A stretch of DNA of 26,965 nucleotides from an uncultured Burkholderiaceae bacterium (GTDB lineage Bacteria > Pseudomonadota > Gammaproteobacteria > Burkholderiales > Burkholderiaceae), in assembly GCA_937871985.1 (NCBI GenBank), contig CALMPB010000212.1, forward strand, positions 1-26,965. Reading direction: 5' to 3'. Positions 14,282-22,954 of this stretch are shown piece after piece. Made by a program: the position numbers and the translations under genes. Below the pieces are notes generated by a model. It was not told the origin of the DNA, did no database searches, and was given only the letters and a program-made list of their open reading frames with translations. Positions within the stretch are counted from its first letter, which is position 1, and each line of letters starts with the position of its first letter.

Positions 14282-14694
14282 GCAACACTCGCGCATTGCC
14301 AGGGCGATTACTCTCGCGTTACCAAAGAGCGGTGATCGCGACACCTTTCCGCACCAAGCTTGTTCGGGGCCGCCCTTTGGCGTTGCTCCTGATGCTGCTC
14401 GCCCTGGTGGGGATGGTCGGCATTGCGAGCTGGCACGATTCGAAACCCCACGTTCATGACATCGCGAGTGCCGAGCATGTGATCGAGCTTAGCGATCATC
14501 ATCCCGGCGACCTGCCGCAGCCAAGCGATCCGCTGCACCTCGCAGCGCATGTCGTCCTGCAAGGGCTCGCCATTCCGGCCGAGCCGGCAGTCATCGCAAC
14601 CGCGCCCGCTCTCGCGGTCGTGTGGACGATGGCGGGGCCAGCCGCGGTCGATTCTCTCCCGCCGATATCGATCCTGCGCCCCCCACGGGACTGA
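14278..14694 (+). CDS. Small His-rich membrane-anchored protein, CzcI-like position
   Basis: 138 aa, ATG overlapping the exporter stop (ATGA). A basic N-terminal segment is followed by one hydrophobic helix (A-L-L-L-M-L-L-A-L-V-G-M-V-G, about 39-53). A periplasmic region follows with scattered histidines (S-K-P-H-V-H-D, S-D-H-H-P-G-D, D-P-L-H-L-A-A-H). Small proteins of this size before czcC are often metal-binding or regulatory (CzcI, CnrX-like); sequence assignment to a family is not secure. Location and histidines suggest periplasmic metal binding or modulation of the efflux pump. A second weakly hydrophobic stretch lies near residues 103-125. Confidence 0.65.
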   Translation: MSNTRALPGRLLSRYQRAVIATPFRTKLVRGRPLALLLMLLALVGMVGIASWHDSKPHVHDIASAEHVIELSDHHPGDLPQPSDPLHLAAHVVLQGLAIPAEPAVIATAPALAVVWTMAGPAAVDSLPPISILRPPRD

Positions 14695-14748
14695 CGGTCC
14701 GACGCGGCATCGTCGCAGCGGGAACCAGTCAGCTCGAAGGGAATAATC

Positions 14749-16017
14749 ATGAATGGCGTAAAACGCCGGCTGGCGCGTTGCGCGATGGTCGGCATGACGG
14801 TCGTGCTATGGGGCGCGGCCTTGGGAAGGACGGCCTATGCCCAGGAGGCGCCGCCGTTCCCCACATTGCTCAAGCAAAGCGAAGGGGCACCTCGTGCAGC
14901 CGCTATCGCCGCCGATGTCGCGCAGGCGGAGGGACTCGCCGAACAAGCGCGCGCAAGGCCCAATCCGAGCGTGAGCGTGCAGGCCGAAAACATTGCCGGC
15001 AGTGCACCTTATAGCAGATTCGACGCGGCGGAGACGACGCTTCAGATCAACCAGCCTTTCGAGCTGGGTGGCAAACGTTTTGCCCGCATCGCTGCTGGTG
15101 AGGCAGGTGTGGGTGCGGCAAAGGCGCGTGGGCTCAATGCGCGGGTCGCCTATGCCTATGATCTTGCGACCGGCTATGCCGCCGCGGAGATCGCGCAGCG
15201 CCGGATCGAGCTTGCCCAGGATGAAGTTGGGAACGCCGAGGCCGACCTGAGAGTCGCCAATGCCCAGGTCGGCGCTGGCAAGGAAGCACGGCTGCGCAGC
15301 CTTCAGGCGGAAACCGTTTTGCAGGCGTTGCGGGCCGATCTGGACCTCGCGAGGGCCAACTACACTGGAGCCCTTGCCCGCCTGTCAGCGCTCTCTGGCG
15401 TTGCGCAGCCCTATACCGGCGTTTCCGGGTCCGTGCTGGCGCTTTTCGATACGTCTCCGGCGGTCGGTCCTGTCGATCCGGGCCGTTCGACGATCTATCG
15501 AACCGCCCTCGCCGAACGGGAGGCGGCAAACCAGCGGCTCGCTTATGAGCGCAAGCGTGCGATACCCGACGTCACCGGCTCGCTCGGCGTCCGGCGGCTC
15601 GAACGCGAGGGGGCGAACGCGCTTGTCGTCGGCGTCTCGGTGCCGCTGCCGCTGTTCGACAGCAACCGGGGGAATATCGCCGCTGCGCGCGCCGAAGTAG
15701 CCGGCGCCGAGGCACGCGCAGAAGTCGCCCGGACCGAAGCGGAAGCAGAGCTTCGTGGCGCCATCGCGCAGGCAGAGGCATCCGAAGCGCGTGTTAGAGC
15801 CGCGCAAGCGTCGCTCGCGACCGCGCAGGAAGGCTATCGCCTTGCCCGCATCGCCTACGAAGGCGGCAAGGCGCCGCTGATCGAACTGCTGACCGCGCGC
15901 CGCAACCTTGGGCTGGCCCGAGGCGTCGTGCTCGACGCCCAGGCCGGCCGTTTCACCACTTACGCCATCCTGGCCCGCCTTCAGGGCCGCACCATCACCG
16001 GAGACCCGATCCAATGA
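14749..16017 (+). CDS. czcC: Outer membrane efflux protein, CzcC/TolC family
   Basis: 422 aa. It has an N-terminal signal peptide with cleavage likely after A-Y-A, just before Q-E-A-P-P-F. Long Ala-rich helical repeats follow in two halves, each with the N-P-x-x-x-x-x-x-E-N and P-L-P-L-F-D-S-N-R-G-N features of metal-efflux TolC proteins. It forms the outer membrane channel of the tripartite pump. A GAAGGGA Shine-Dalgarno precedes the ATG. The stop overlaps the czcB start by 4 bp. Length fits CzcC/CnrC/NccC. Confidence 0.92.
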   Translation: MNGVKRRLARCAMVGMTVVLWGAALGRTAYAQEAPPFPTLLKQSEGAPRAAAIAADVAQAEGLAEQARARPNPSVSVQAENIAGSAPYSRFDAAETTLQINQPFELGGKRFARIAAGEAGVGAAKARGLNARVAYAYDLATGYAAAEIAQRRIELAQDEVGNAEADLRVANAQVGAGKEARLRSLQAETVLQALRADLDLARANYTGALARLSALSGVAQPYTGVSGSVLALFDTSPAVGPVDPGRSTIYRTALAEREAANQRLAYERKRAIPDVTGSLGVRRLEREGANALVVGVSVPLPLFDSNRGNIAAARAEVAGAEARAEVARTEAEAELRGAIAQAEASEARVRAAQASLATAQEGYRLARIAYEGGKAPLIELLTARRNLGLARGVVLDAQAGRFTTYAILARLQGRTITGDPIQ

Positions 16018-17174
16018 CCTCCGAGAAGAACCGGCTCTATGCCGGAGCCGCTATTGCGCTTGCCATTGCAGCCGGAATCGGATTCGGCATCGCTCGCCTA
16101 ACCCAACCCGTTCTGCCCGCTCCCGAGGCCGCTTCCGCCAAGGCCGACACACCGAAGGATAGTGTCGTCATCACCGCCGAAGGCATCCGCATCTCGAAGA
16201 TCGGCATTGCGCCGGCCGCCGCAGGCGGACTGGATGCGGCGATCAGCGCAAGCGCCACCGTTGATTCGACGCCCGACGCCGAAGCGGTGCTGACGGCGCG
16301 CGCGGCGGGGACGGTCACGCGCATCTTCAAGCGGATCGGCGATCCGGTGCGTGCCGGAGAAACGATCGCTTTGCTCGAAAGTCGCGACGCCTCGGCAATC
16401 GCCGCCGACCGCGGCGCCGCGGCCGCGCGCGTCACGCTCGCAGAGCGACAGCTTGCCCGTGAGAAATCGCTGCTCGATCAAGGCGTGAGCCCGCGCGCCG
16501 ACTATGAGACCGCGCAGGCTAATCTTGCCGTGGCGCAGGCCGATGCCCGTCGCGCCGCCGCCGCCGCCGGTGCTGCACGGGTGGCGTCTGATGGCCGCTC
16601 GGTGGCGGTGGTCAGCCCGATCACCGGGCGCATCACCTCGGCAACCGGAACCCTCGGCACCTTCGTGTCGGCCGAGACGGAGCTGTTCCGCGTCGCCGAT
16701 CCGACACGCCTGCAAATCGCGGCAAGTCTGCCGCCGGCCGATGCGCCCCGCGTGCGGGCCGGCGATCACGTAGAATTGACCACCACTGACGGGCGCAGGA
16801 TCGAGGGGCAGGTCCGCTCCGAGACCGGCGTGGTCGATCCGACGACGCGCGCCGCGACCGTCATCATCGTGCCGAGTTCGGGCGGCAGCACGCTTGTCCC
16901 TGGCCAGCTCGTCCAGGCGCGTATCTTCGCAAGCGGAGGCGCGGCCAAGGGCGGCGTGAGTGTACCGCAAGATGCCGTGCAGACACTCGGCGACCGCACC
17001 GTCGTCTTCGTTCGCACCGCGACCGGCTTCAAGGCCACGAACGTGCAGGTCGGGAGCCGCTCCGGCGGGCTGGTCGCGATCATCTCCGGCCTCGTCGCCG
17101 GTATCCCGATCGCGACCTCCAATGCCTTTCTCCTGAAGGCTGAGATCGAGAAGAATGAAGGAGGTGAGGAATGA
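16014..17174 (+). CDS. czcB: RND periplasmic adaptor, CzcB family
   Basis: 386 aa membrane fusion protein. It has an N-terminal membrane anchor (A-G-A-A-I-A-L-A-I-A-A-G-I-G), a lipoyl-like half site (V-T-R-I-F-K-R-I-G-D-P-V-R-A-G), an alpha-hairpin rich in A, R and E (about 125-195), the second lipoyl half (V-V-S-P-I-T-G-R-I), and beta-barrel and membrane-proximal domains. It links the inner membrane pump to CzcC. Unlike some CzcB and CusB proteins, no extended His- or Met-rich N terminus is seen. It overlaps czcC and czcA by 4 bp each, ensuring coupled synthesis. Confidence 0.92.
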   Translation: MTSEKNRLYAGAAIALAIAAGIGFGIARLTQPVLPAPEAASAKADTPKDSVVITAEGIRISKIGIAPAAAGGLDAAISASATVDSTPDAEAVLTARAAGTVTRIFKRIGDPVRAGETIALLESRDASAIAADRGAAAARVTLAERQLAREKSLLDQGVSPRADYETAQANLAVAQADARRAAAAAGAARVASDGRSVAVVSPITGRITSATGTLGTFVSAETELFRVADPTRLQIAASLPPADAPRVRAGDHVELTTTDGRRIEGQVRSETGVVDPTTRAATVIIVPSSGGSTLVPGQLVQARIFASGGAAKGGVSVPQDAVQTLGDRTVVFVRTATGFKATNVQVGSRSGGLVAIISGLVAGIPIATSNAFLLKAEIEKNEGGEE

Positions 17175-20100
17175 TCGCCGGTATCCTCGCGCTCTCCGTC
17201 AGGATGCGATGGCTCGTCGCGTTCCTGACGCTCATCGTAGTCGGCTTCGGTGCCTGGCAGATCACCAAACTGCCGATCGACGCGGTGCCGGACGTCACCA
17301 ACCGCCAGGTGCAGATCAGCACCTTTGCCCCGACGTTGGGTCCGGTCGACATCGAGAAGCAAGTCACCTTCCCGGTGGAGACGGCACTCGCAGGTATTCC
17401 CGGCCTGGAGATGACGCGCTCCTTCTCGCGCAACGGGTTCAGCCAGGTGACGGCGGTTTTCACCGACGACACTAATATCTATTTCGCGCGCCAGCAGGTC
17501 ACGGAGCGGCTCACTCAGGCCAAGGACAGCTTGCCCGCCGGCATCCAACCCAACCTCGCGCCGCTCAGCACCGGCCTCGGCGAGATTTTCTTCTATTCTG
17601 TCGCGTTCCGGCATCCCGACGGCAAGGGCGTCAAGGTCGTGGACGGCAAGCCGGGCTGGCAGTCCGACGGCAGCTATCTCACCCCCGAAGGCGAGCGGCT
17701 GACGACCGAATTGGCCAAGGCCGCCTACCTGCGCACCGTGCAGGACTGGATCATCCGGCCGCAAATGCGCAACGTGCAGGGTGTCGCCGGGGTCGATTCC
17801 AACGGCGGCTATGTGAAGCAATATCTGATCGAGCCCAATCTGAACGCGCTTGCCAGCTATGGTCTGTCGATCACCGAGCTTGCAGACGCGCTGGAGCGCG
17901 CAAACCTGTCGGCGGGCTCCAACTATGTCCGGCGTGCAGGGGAAAGCTTCCTTGTCCGTGCCGATGCACGGCTCAAGTCGATCGAAGACATTCAGGAAGC
18001 TGTGGTCGCCACCCGCGCCGGCGTGCCCGTGCGGGTGAAGGATGTCGGCCAGGTCGTGATCGGCGGTGCAGTCCGTACCGGATCGGGCAGCCGTATGGGC
18101 TCGGAGGCGGTGATCTCGACCGTGCTGATGCTGGTTGGCCAAAACAGCCGCATTGTCGCAAACAGTGCGGCCGAGAAACTCGACCAGGTCAACAAGGCGC
18201 TGCCGCCCGACGTGTTCGCCGAGCCGGTCTATAACCGCTCCAAGCTGGTCAATGCGACCATCGCGACGGTCGAGAAGAATCTGGTCGAAGGCGCGCTGCT
18301 CGTCATCGTCGTCTTGTTCCTGCTACTCGGCAATATTCGCGCGGCGCTCATCACCGCCGCGGTGATCCCGATCACCATGCTGATGACGGCAGCGGGCATG
18401 AATGGGCTCGGCGTCTCGGGCAATCTGATGAGCCTGGGCGCGCTCGATTTCGGTCTCATTGTCGATGGCGCGGTCATCATCGTCGAGAATGCGCTGCGGC
18501 GCCTCGCCCAACGCCAGGAGCATGAGGGGAGGCTGCTGACCCTGCGCGAACGCCTGGGCGAAACGATCGAGGCATCGCAGGAGATGGTGCGGCCGACCGT
18601 CTATGGCCAGCTCATCATCTTCCTCGTGTTCGTGCCCTTGCTCACCTTCCAGGGCGTCGAGGGCAAGACCTTCTCGCCGATGGCGATCACGCTGATGGTG
18701 GCGCTCGCCAGCGCTTTCGTGCTGTCGCTGACTTTCGTGCCGGCGATGCTCGCAATCCTTATCAAGGGAAAGGTCAGCGAGACCGAAGTGAAAGCAATCC
18801 GCTGGTTCAAGGAGAAATATGCACCCATGCTGCGACAAGCAGTCGCCCGACCGCTGCCGTTCATTGCAGGCGGCGTCGGCATCTTTGCGGCGGCGATCCT
18901 CTGCTTCGGCCTGCTCGGCGAGGAATTCATGCCGCAGCTCGACGAGAAGGACATCACCGTTACGAACTTCCGCGTGCCCTCGGCCTCGATCGACCAATCG
19001 ACGCAGATGCAGCTCCAGATCGAAAATGCGCTGAAGTCGCTGCCAGAAGCGGCGCTGGTCTTCTCGAAGAACGGCAATGCCGATCTCGGTACTGACCCGA
19101 TGCCGCCCAACGCCTCGGACACCTATTTCATCCCCAAGCCGGAGAAGGAATGGCCGGCAGAGGTGAAGTCCAAGGAGGATATCCTGCGCCGCATCGAGGA
19201 GAAGATGAAGCCGCTGATCGGCAACCGGACCGAGATCCAGCAGCCGATCCAGATGCGCTTCAACGAGCTGATCGCGGGCGTCCGCGCCGACGTTGCAGTC
19301 AAGCTCTACGGCGACGATCTGGATCAGATGAGCCAGCAAGCCCAGCGCATTGCCGGCATCCTCCGCGCGATTCCCGGCGCAGGCGATGTCAGCGTCGAGC
19401 AGACGGACGGCGCCCCAACTTTCGACGTAAAGATCGATCGCCAGGCAGCGGGACGCTACGGCCTGTCGGTCGAAGAGGTGGCGAACACCGTCGCCGCAGC
19501 ACTTGGCGGACGGGAAGCCGGGCTCCTGTTCGAGGGCGACCGGCGTTTCGCCGTAGTCGTTCGGCTGCCCGACGCCCAGCGCGACGATCTGGAAACGCTC
19601 GGCGCTATCCCGGTCATGCTGCCGGCGGCCGAGGGACAGGTCGCGCGGTCGATCCCGCTCCGGGAGGTGGCCCGGTTCAGCTACACCCAGGGGCTGAACC
19701 AGATAAGCCGCGAGAACGGCAAGCGCATGGTGGTCGTTCAGGTCAATGTGCGCGGGCGCGACCTCGGCGGATTCGTTGAGGAGGCGCAGGCGAAGATCGG
19801 CCAACTCCAACTCCCGGCCGGAATGTACACGGCGTGGGGCGGCACATTCGAGAGCCTGCAATCGGCGCGGCTACGACTGCTGATCGTCGTGCCGATCTGC
19901 TTCTTGGCGATCTACGCGCTGCTCTACATGGCGCTCGGGGGCCTGGTGCCGGCAGCGATCGTGTTCAGCGCGGTGCCCATGGCGCTGGCGGGCGGCGTGT
20001 TCGCGCTACTGCTGCGCGGTATCCCGTTCTCGATCACGGCCGCGGTCGGGTTCATCGCCTTATCCGGCGTGGCGGTGCTCAACGGCCTCGTGATGATGAG

Positions 20101-20404
20101 CGCGATACGCAAGCGCCGTGAGGATGGTGTGACCGAGGACGAGGCGATCATCGGCGGAGCGATGGAGCGTGTACGTCCCGTACTGATGACCGCGCTGGTG
20201 GCCAGCCTCGGGTTCGTGCCGATGGCGCTCGCGACCGGTACTGGCGCCGAGGTCCAGCGGCCACTGGCGACCGTCGTCATTGGCGGGCTGATCACTTCGA
20301 CCGCGTTGACGCTGCTGGTGTTACCGGCAATCACCGTGTTTGTGGGTCGTCGCTCGCGGCGAAGGCAGGCGGGGCAAGCTATCGCCCCGTCTGCTGCTAG
20401 CTGA
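17171..20404 (+). CDS. czcA: Heavy-metal RND efflux pump, CzcA family
   Basis: 1077 aa inner membrane proton/cation antiporter with the RND duplicated layout. TM1 (about 12-32) is followed by a large periplasmic loop, TM2-TM6 clustered at about 370-570, a second loop, and TM8-12 in the C-terminal 200 residues. The TM4 signature D-F-G-L-I-V-D-G-A-V-I-I-V-E-N places D426, D432 and E439 with the spacing of the proton-relay residues of CzcA. This fits the divalent (Co/Zn/Cd or Ni/Co) HME class. The three substrate methionines of CusA were not identified. The nearby Ni-type repressor and exporter make a Cnr/Ncc-like nickel-cobalt role possible. Confidence 0.93.
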   Translation: MIAGILALSVRMRWLVAFLTLIVVGFGAWQITKLPIDAVPDVTNRQVQISTFAPTLGPVDIEKQVTFPVETALAGIPGLEMTRSFSRNGFSQVTAVFTDDTNIYFARQQVTERLTQAKDSLPAGIQPNLAPLSTGLGEIFFYSVAFRHPDGKGVKVVDGKPGWQSDGSYLTPEGERLTTELAKAAYLRTVQDWIIRPQMRNVQGVAGVDSNGGYVKQYLIEPNLNALASYGLSITELADALERANLSAGSNYVRRAGESFLVRADARLKSIEDIQEAVVATRAGVPVRVKDVGQVVIGGAVRTGSGSRMGSEAVISTVLMLVGQNSRIVANSAAEKLDQVNKALPPDVFAEPVYNRSKLVNATIATVEKNLVEGALLVIVVLFLLLGNIRAALITAAVIPITMLMTAAGMNGLGVSGNLMSLGALDFGLIVDGAVIIVENALRRLAQRQEHEGRLLTLRERLGETIEASQEMVRPTVYGQLIIFLVFVPLLTFQGVEGKTFSPMAITLMVALASAFVLSLTFVPAMLAILIKGKVSETEVKAIRWFKEKYAPMLRQAVARPLPFIAGGVGIFAAAILCFGLLGEEFMPQLDEKDITVTNFRVPSASIDQSTQMQLQIENALKSLPEAALVFSKNGNADLGTDPMPPNASDTYFIPKPEKEWPAEVKSKEDILRRIEEKMKPLIGNRTEIQQPIQMRFNELIAGVRADVAVKLYGDDLDQMSQQAQRIAGILRAIPGAGDVSVEQTDGAPTFDVKIDRQAAGRYGLSVEEVANTVAAALGGREAGLLFEGDRRFAVVVRLPDAQRDDLETLGAIPVMLPAAEGQVARSIPLREVARFSYTQGLNQISRENGKRMVVVQVNVRGRDLGGFVEEAQAKIGQLQLPAGMYTAWGGTFESLQSARLRLLIVVPICFLAIYALLYMALGGLVPAAIVFSAVPMALAGGVFALLLRGIPFSITAAVGFIALSGVAVLNGLVMMSAIRKRREDGVTEDEAIIGGAMERVRPVLMTALVASLGFVPMALATGTGAEVQRPLATVVIGGLITSTALTLLVLPAITVFVGRRSRRRQAGQAIAPSAAS

Positions 20405-20426
20405 CCACTACCGAACGGCGAGGAAA

Positions 20427-20487
20427 TGATCGAGCAGGCCGGGGCACAAGCTATTAGGATTGGCGTGTCACCAGGCCTGCTCGATCA
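20427..20487. repeat. Long-arm inverted repeat after czcA
   Basis: TGATCGAGCAGGCC (20427-20440) and GGCCTGCTCGATCA (20474-20487) are perfect 14-bp arms with a 33-nt spacer, starting 22 bases after the czcA stop. It could end the metal operon transcript, but there is no T run. The spacer includes AGCTATTAGGATTGGCG, 13 of 17 matching AGCTCTTTGGGTTAGCG in the right-end repeat of insertion 1, and the distance to the GGGTAGACC motif is similar. I read it as part of a second GInt-type right end. Confidence 0.65.
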
Positions 20488-20519
20488 AGGAGAGCGCCTG
20501 CCAACAAGAGGTCGACAGC

Positions 20520-20569
20520 GGGTAGACCAAAGAGCTGCTGCGGTGCCGCCCAAGGCCGATGCTTGGCGG
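20520..20569. other. Second GInt-like right end joined to target-like sequence
   Basis: GGGTAGACC (20520-20528) equals the bases at the right end of insertion 1 (11970-11978). It is followed by AAAG and then target-like sequence, where 26 bases (20542-20567) match the PP-loop target flank (11990-12015) with 4 mismatches. Read on the minus strand this encodes S-I-G-L-G-R-H-R-S-S, similar to S-I-S-L-G-R-H-S-C-S. The 231 bases from 20405 to 20635 hold no gene beyond this structure and the inverted repeat. Confidence 0.6.
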
Positions 20570-20635
20570 GATGACATCGGGAGGCGTCGAGCGTGAATGG
20601 TCTCAGATCACCACCCCGCCAGCCCCCCTGCTCCG

Positions 20636-20875
20636 TCAGCGCGCGGGCCCGCCGCGCTGGACGGCCTCGGCGACACCCTGGATTTCGGCGACTGCCATAT
20701 CGAGCCTTCGCACCGCTTCATCGCGACCGTCGCAGCCCTCGCTCGAGGAGAGCTCGATCATCAGGAAGGTGAAGAGCGTGTCTCCGGCCTCACGGGCGTC
20801 GCTCAGGCTTTCGACATGGGCGAAGTCGCTCCCGCCATAGACATCCGCGCAGGCGCGTTGGAACTGGTTCAACAT
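20636..20875 (-). CDS. Hypothetical protein, 79 aa
   Basis: Starts M-L-N-Q-F-Q-R-A-C-A-D-V-Y-G-G with AGGAGCC upstream. A longer open frame is rejected because the ribosome site fits this ATG. It is a soluble, acidic, mostly helical protein (F-T-F-L-M-I-E-L-S-S, A-V-R-R-L-D-M-A-V-A-E-I). No family is recognised. On the minus strand it is the last intact backbone gene before the metal block, and its stop is about 100 bases from the putative element junction. Confidence 0.65.
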   Translation of the reverse strand: MLNQFQRACADVYGGSDFAHVESLSDAREAGDTLFTFLMIELSSSEGCDGRDEAVRRLDMAVAEIQGVAEAVQRGGPAR

Positions 20876-21055
20876 GACGGGGGCTCCTGATCGGGAGTTG
20901 CGAAATACGCCCAACAGATCTCGATCCCGGCATCGAGGGTGACACAGTCGGGCCTGCGAAGCCTTCCCCTGCACCGGACACGCCGCCGAGTGGCATGTAA
21001 GGTCACCGCGATGGTACGGCGATGCGCGAAGCGAGGATTTCGGCGACGGCCGCCG

Positions 21056-21508
21056 TCAGGTTGGCGTGGCGGGCGCTGAAACGGATTCGGGTGGCACCGC
21101 GGCGATCGTATCGGAGATCGCGGCGTAGAAGGCCGTGAGGAACGGCAGGGTCTGGGCAAGAAGCGCCGCAGGCCATTCAACATCGTTAGGTCGCCGAAAA
21201 CCGCCTTGCATGTAGAAGGGATGGACCAGCGTCAGCACCGGTTCGGCGGCGTCGGGGAACGAAAGCCCCTCGATTTCCGCCAGGCTACGCGCGATAGCGA
21301 GGTCATGCCCAACGGTGCGGCGCATTTGGTCGTCGGTGAAGCCGACAAGGCTAAGCCACGCTTTGAGCGCCAGTTCGATCGAGATGGCGGTCCAGTAGTA
21401 GCGGTGCTCGGTGGTCATGGGCGCATAGTCGGCAACTGCTGACTGCAGGAAATGTTGGGCCGCGTCGATCAGGTGACGCGCATAGGCGCGTCCATCGGTG
21501 CGGGACAT
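21056..21508 (-). CDS. Hypothetical helical protein, 150 aa
   Basis: Starts M-S-R-T-D-G-R-A-Y-A with AGGAGA at good spacing. Helical segments read A-R-H-L-I-D-A-A-Q-H-F-L and Y-Y-W-T-A-I-S-I-E-L-A-L-K-A-W-L-S, followed by G-H-D-L-A-I-A-R-S-L. The E-L-A-L-K-A-x-L then G-H-D-L pattern is reminiscent of HEPN-like proteins, but the catalytic R-x-x-x-x-x-H is not seen, so the resemblance is weak. The 180 bases between it and the 79-aa gene hold no convincing gene; a short frame ending W-A-Y-F-A-T-P-D-Q-E-P-P just before the next start might be real. Confidence 0.65.
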   Translation of the reverse strand: MSRTDGRAYARHLIDAAQHFLQSAVADYAPMTTEHRYYWTAISIELALKAWLSLVGFTDDQMRRTVGHDLAIARSLAEIEGLSFPDAAEPVLTLVHPFYMQGGFRRPNDVEWPAALLAQTLPFLTAFYAAISDTIAAVPPESVSAPATPT

Positions 21509-21649
21509 GGTGGTCTCCTGCGATGGGCTGCGGTGCGGGTGTTCGATGACCTCGAAGGCCTAGGCGGCGGGATCGATGACCGTGAGATCGCGGTCCACAG
21601 AGCAACGGCGTCCGCGCCAGCGCTGGCTGCGGGTATTTCACCCCAGGGA

Positions 21650-22954
21650 TTAGCGAGCGCCGAATCTCGTCGCCCCGCCGAACAGGCGAAGCGCCCGTGC
21701 CATCTCCTCGCGCAGCCGGGCCTTGCTACCGACGACAACCGTGGGATCGAGGAGTTCGCCGTCAGGATCGATGAAGCCATACGCGGGCGCACCGCCCTGC
21801 TCGATCGAAACCATATGCCCCCTGTCGGGGCCGGGCCCCTGATAGCGGGCCGTCAGCTCGCCCAGCTTGGCGGTGAGGCCTTTGGTCGCCTTGGACCAAC
21901 GGATGTGGCCGGCGCCGACATTGCTTCCGGCCTCGCGGCCTCGGTCCATCCAGAGCTTCAGGTGCGCTTTGACCTGCGGCGGCGTGTTGCGCGTGCGCTC
22001 ACGATTTCGACAGGTCGGCAGGGCTGCCGAATGGGCGTCGAGAACCCGCAAATAGTCGCCATGCAATGCGACAAGAATGTCCTCAACATCGCTGTCCGCC
22101 AGGAGGGCGCGAAGGCGGTCTCCCTGCTCGGGACTGGCAATGAGTTCATCGGCGCGAGCCGCCGTCAATTCCTCGGCCTCAGACAATGCCGACGCTGACG
22201 AAGCGAAGCCCCTGGCGGCCGTGAGGACGATGGCGCGACCGCCGCAGCGACCGCCCGTCTCCTGAAAGCGCTCGAAGATGTCGCCGCGGCCGAGTGCGGC
22301 TGCTGGGTGATCACCGAGGATGATGACCCGCCGTGGCCACGGTGTCGGCCGTGGTCGATCGCTCGGCTTCAACCAATCCGAGGGCAGACATCGTGCCGCG
22401 ACGAACGGTCGCGACGGCGCGCCTGTTCTTGCCGCGGCAAGATTGGCGCGGCGGGCCGTATCGAAGAGATCATCGACGTCACCGCCACCATCGGCAAACC
22501 CGCGATCATAGGCCGAGCGTTCTGCGGTTTTGGACGGTGGACGGTGATTCCAACCAACGTGGGCCGCATACCAGCCATCGGCATAGCGGATCGCCTGATT
22601 CCAGTCATAGCCGTAGCGCTCTCTGCCGCGCAGGATCGCCGCATCGCGCTCGTCGCCGCGTACCGAGGCGGCTCGGTCCTCGGTGAAGCTGAAATTGCGT
22701 GCCTGGCGCTCGGCCTCGGCAGCTGCGGCGATGGCGTCGTTGACCGGCTTCATCGCGACGACACGTTCGCGGGTACGCGCCATGCGGTCTGCCGCCGTCG
22801 ATGTTGGCGGCAGGTCGGGATAGTCGCGCCAGGCTTTCGCAATCGCCTCGGCTTGATCCGGTGCGCGGCCTCGGGCAAGCCAGGTGGCGGCCGAGCAGGG
22901 ATCGAAGGGCGGGATATTCTCGGCACGTGTCATGTGCTCGGCCTCCGTCGACAT
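21650..22954 (-). CDS. Hypothetical plasmid protein, 434 aa
   Basis: ATG at 22954 overlaps the stop of the upstream gene (TGATG), implying coupled translation. The first third is helical and charged (A-E-A-E-R-Q-A-R-N-F-S). It is followed by a Y-D-W-N-Q-A-I-R-Y-A-D-G-W-Y-A-A-H-V-G region and, from about 215, an alpha/beta part with R-V-I-I-L-G-D-H-P-A-A-A-L-G-R-G. No catalytic signature or membrane segment is apparent. Unrecognised proteins of this kind sit beside PRTRC clusters on sphingomonad plasmids, but I cannot assign a function. Confidence 0.72.
   Translation of the reverse strand: MSTEAEHMTRAENIPPFDPCSAATWLARGRAPDQAEAIAKAWRDYPDLPPTSTAADRMARTRERVVAMKPVNDAIAAAAEAERQARNFSFTEDRAASVRGDERDAAILRGRERYGYDWNQAIRYADGWYAAHVGWNHRPPSKTAERSAYDRGFADGGGDVDDLFDTARRANLAAARTGAPSRPFVAARCLPSDWLKPSDRPRPTPWPRRVIILGDHPAAALGRGDIFERFQETGGRCGGRAIVLTAARGFASSASALSEAEELTAARADELIASPEQGDRLRALLADSDVEDILVALHGDYLRVLDAHSAALPTCRNRERTRNTPPQVKAHLKLWMDRGREAGSNVGAGHIRWSKATKGLTAKLGELTARYQGPGPDRGHMVSIEQGGAPAYGFIDPDGELLDPTVVVGSKARLREEMARALRLFGGATRFGAR

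Noticed and set aside
18323..19861. 512-aa minus-strand open frame inside czcA
   Set aside because: It is antisense to a strongly conserved RND pump, has no ribosome site and reads as a high-GC shadow frame.
14749..20404. Copper/silver (Cus) type RND system
   Set aside because: The TM4 motif D-F-G-x-x-V-D-G-x-x-x-x-x-E is of the divalent-cation class, I did not identify the CusA methionine set, and the nearby repressor and MFS exporter look nickel/cobalt type.
20427..20487. Simple rho-independent terminator for czcCBA
   Set aside because: The 33-nt spacer is too long and no U tract follows; similarity to the right-end repeat of insertion 1 explains it better, although it may still slow transcription.
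21056..21508. HEPN toxin
   Set aside because: Helical pattern is suggestive, but the R-x4-6-H catalytic motif is absent and there is no partner nucleotidyltransferase next to it.
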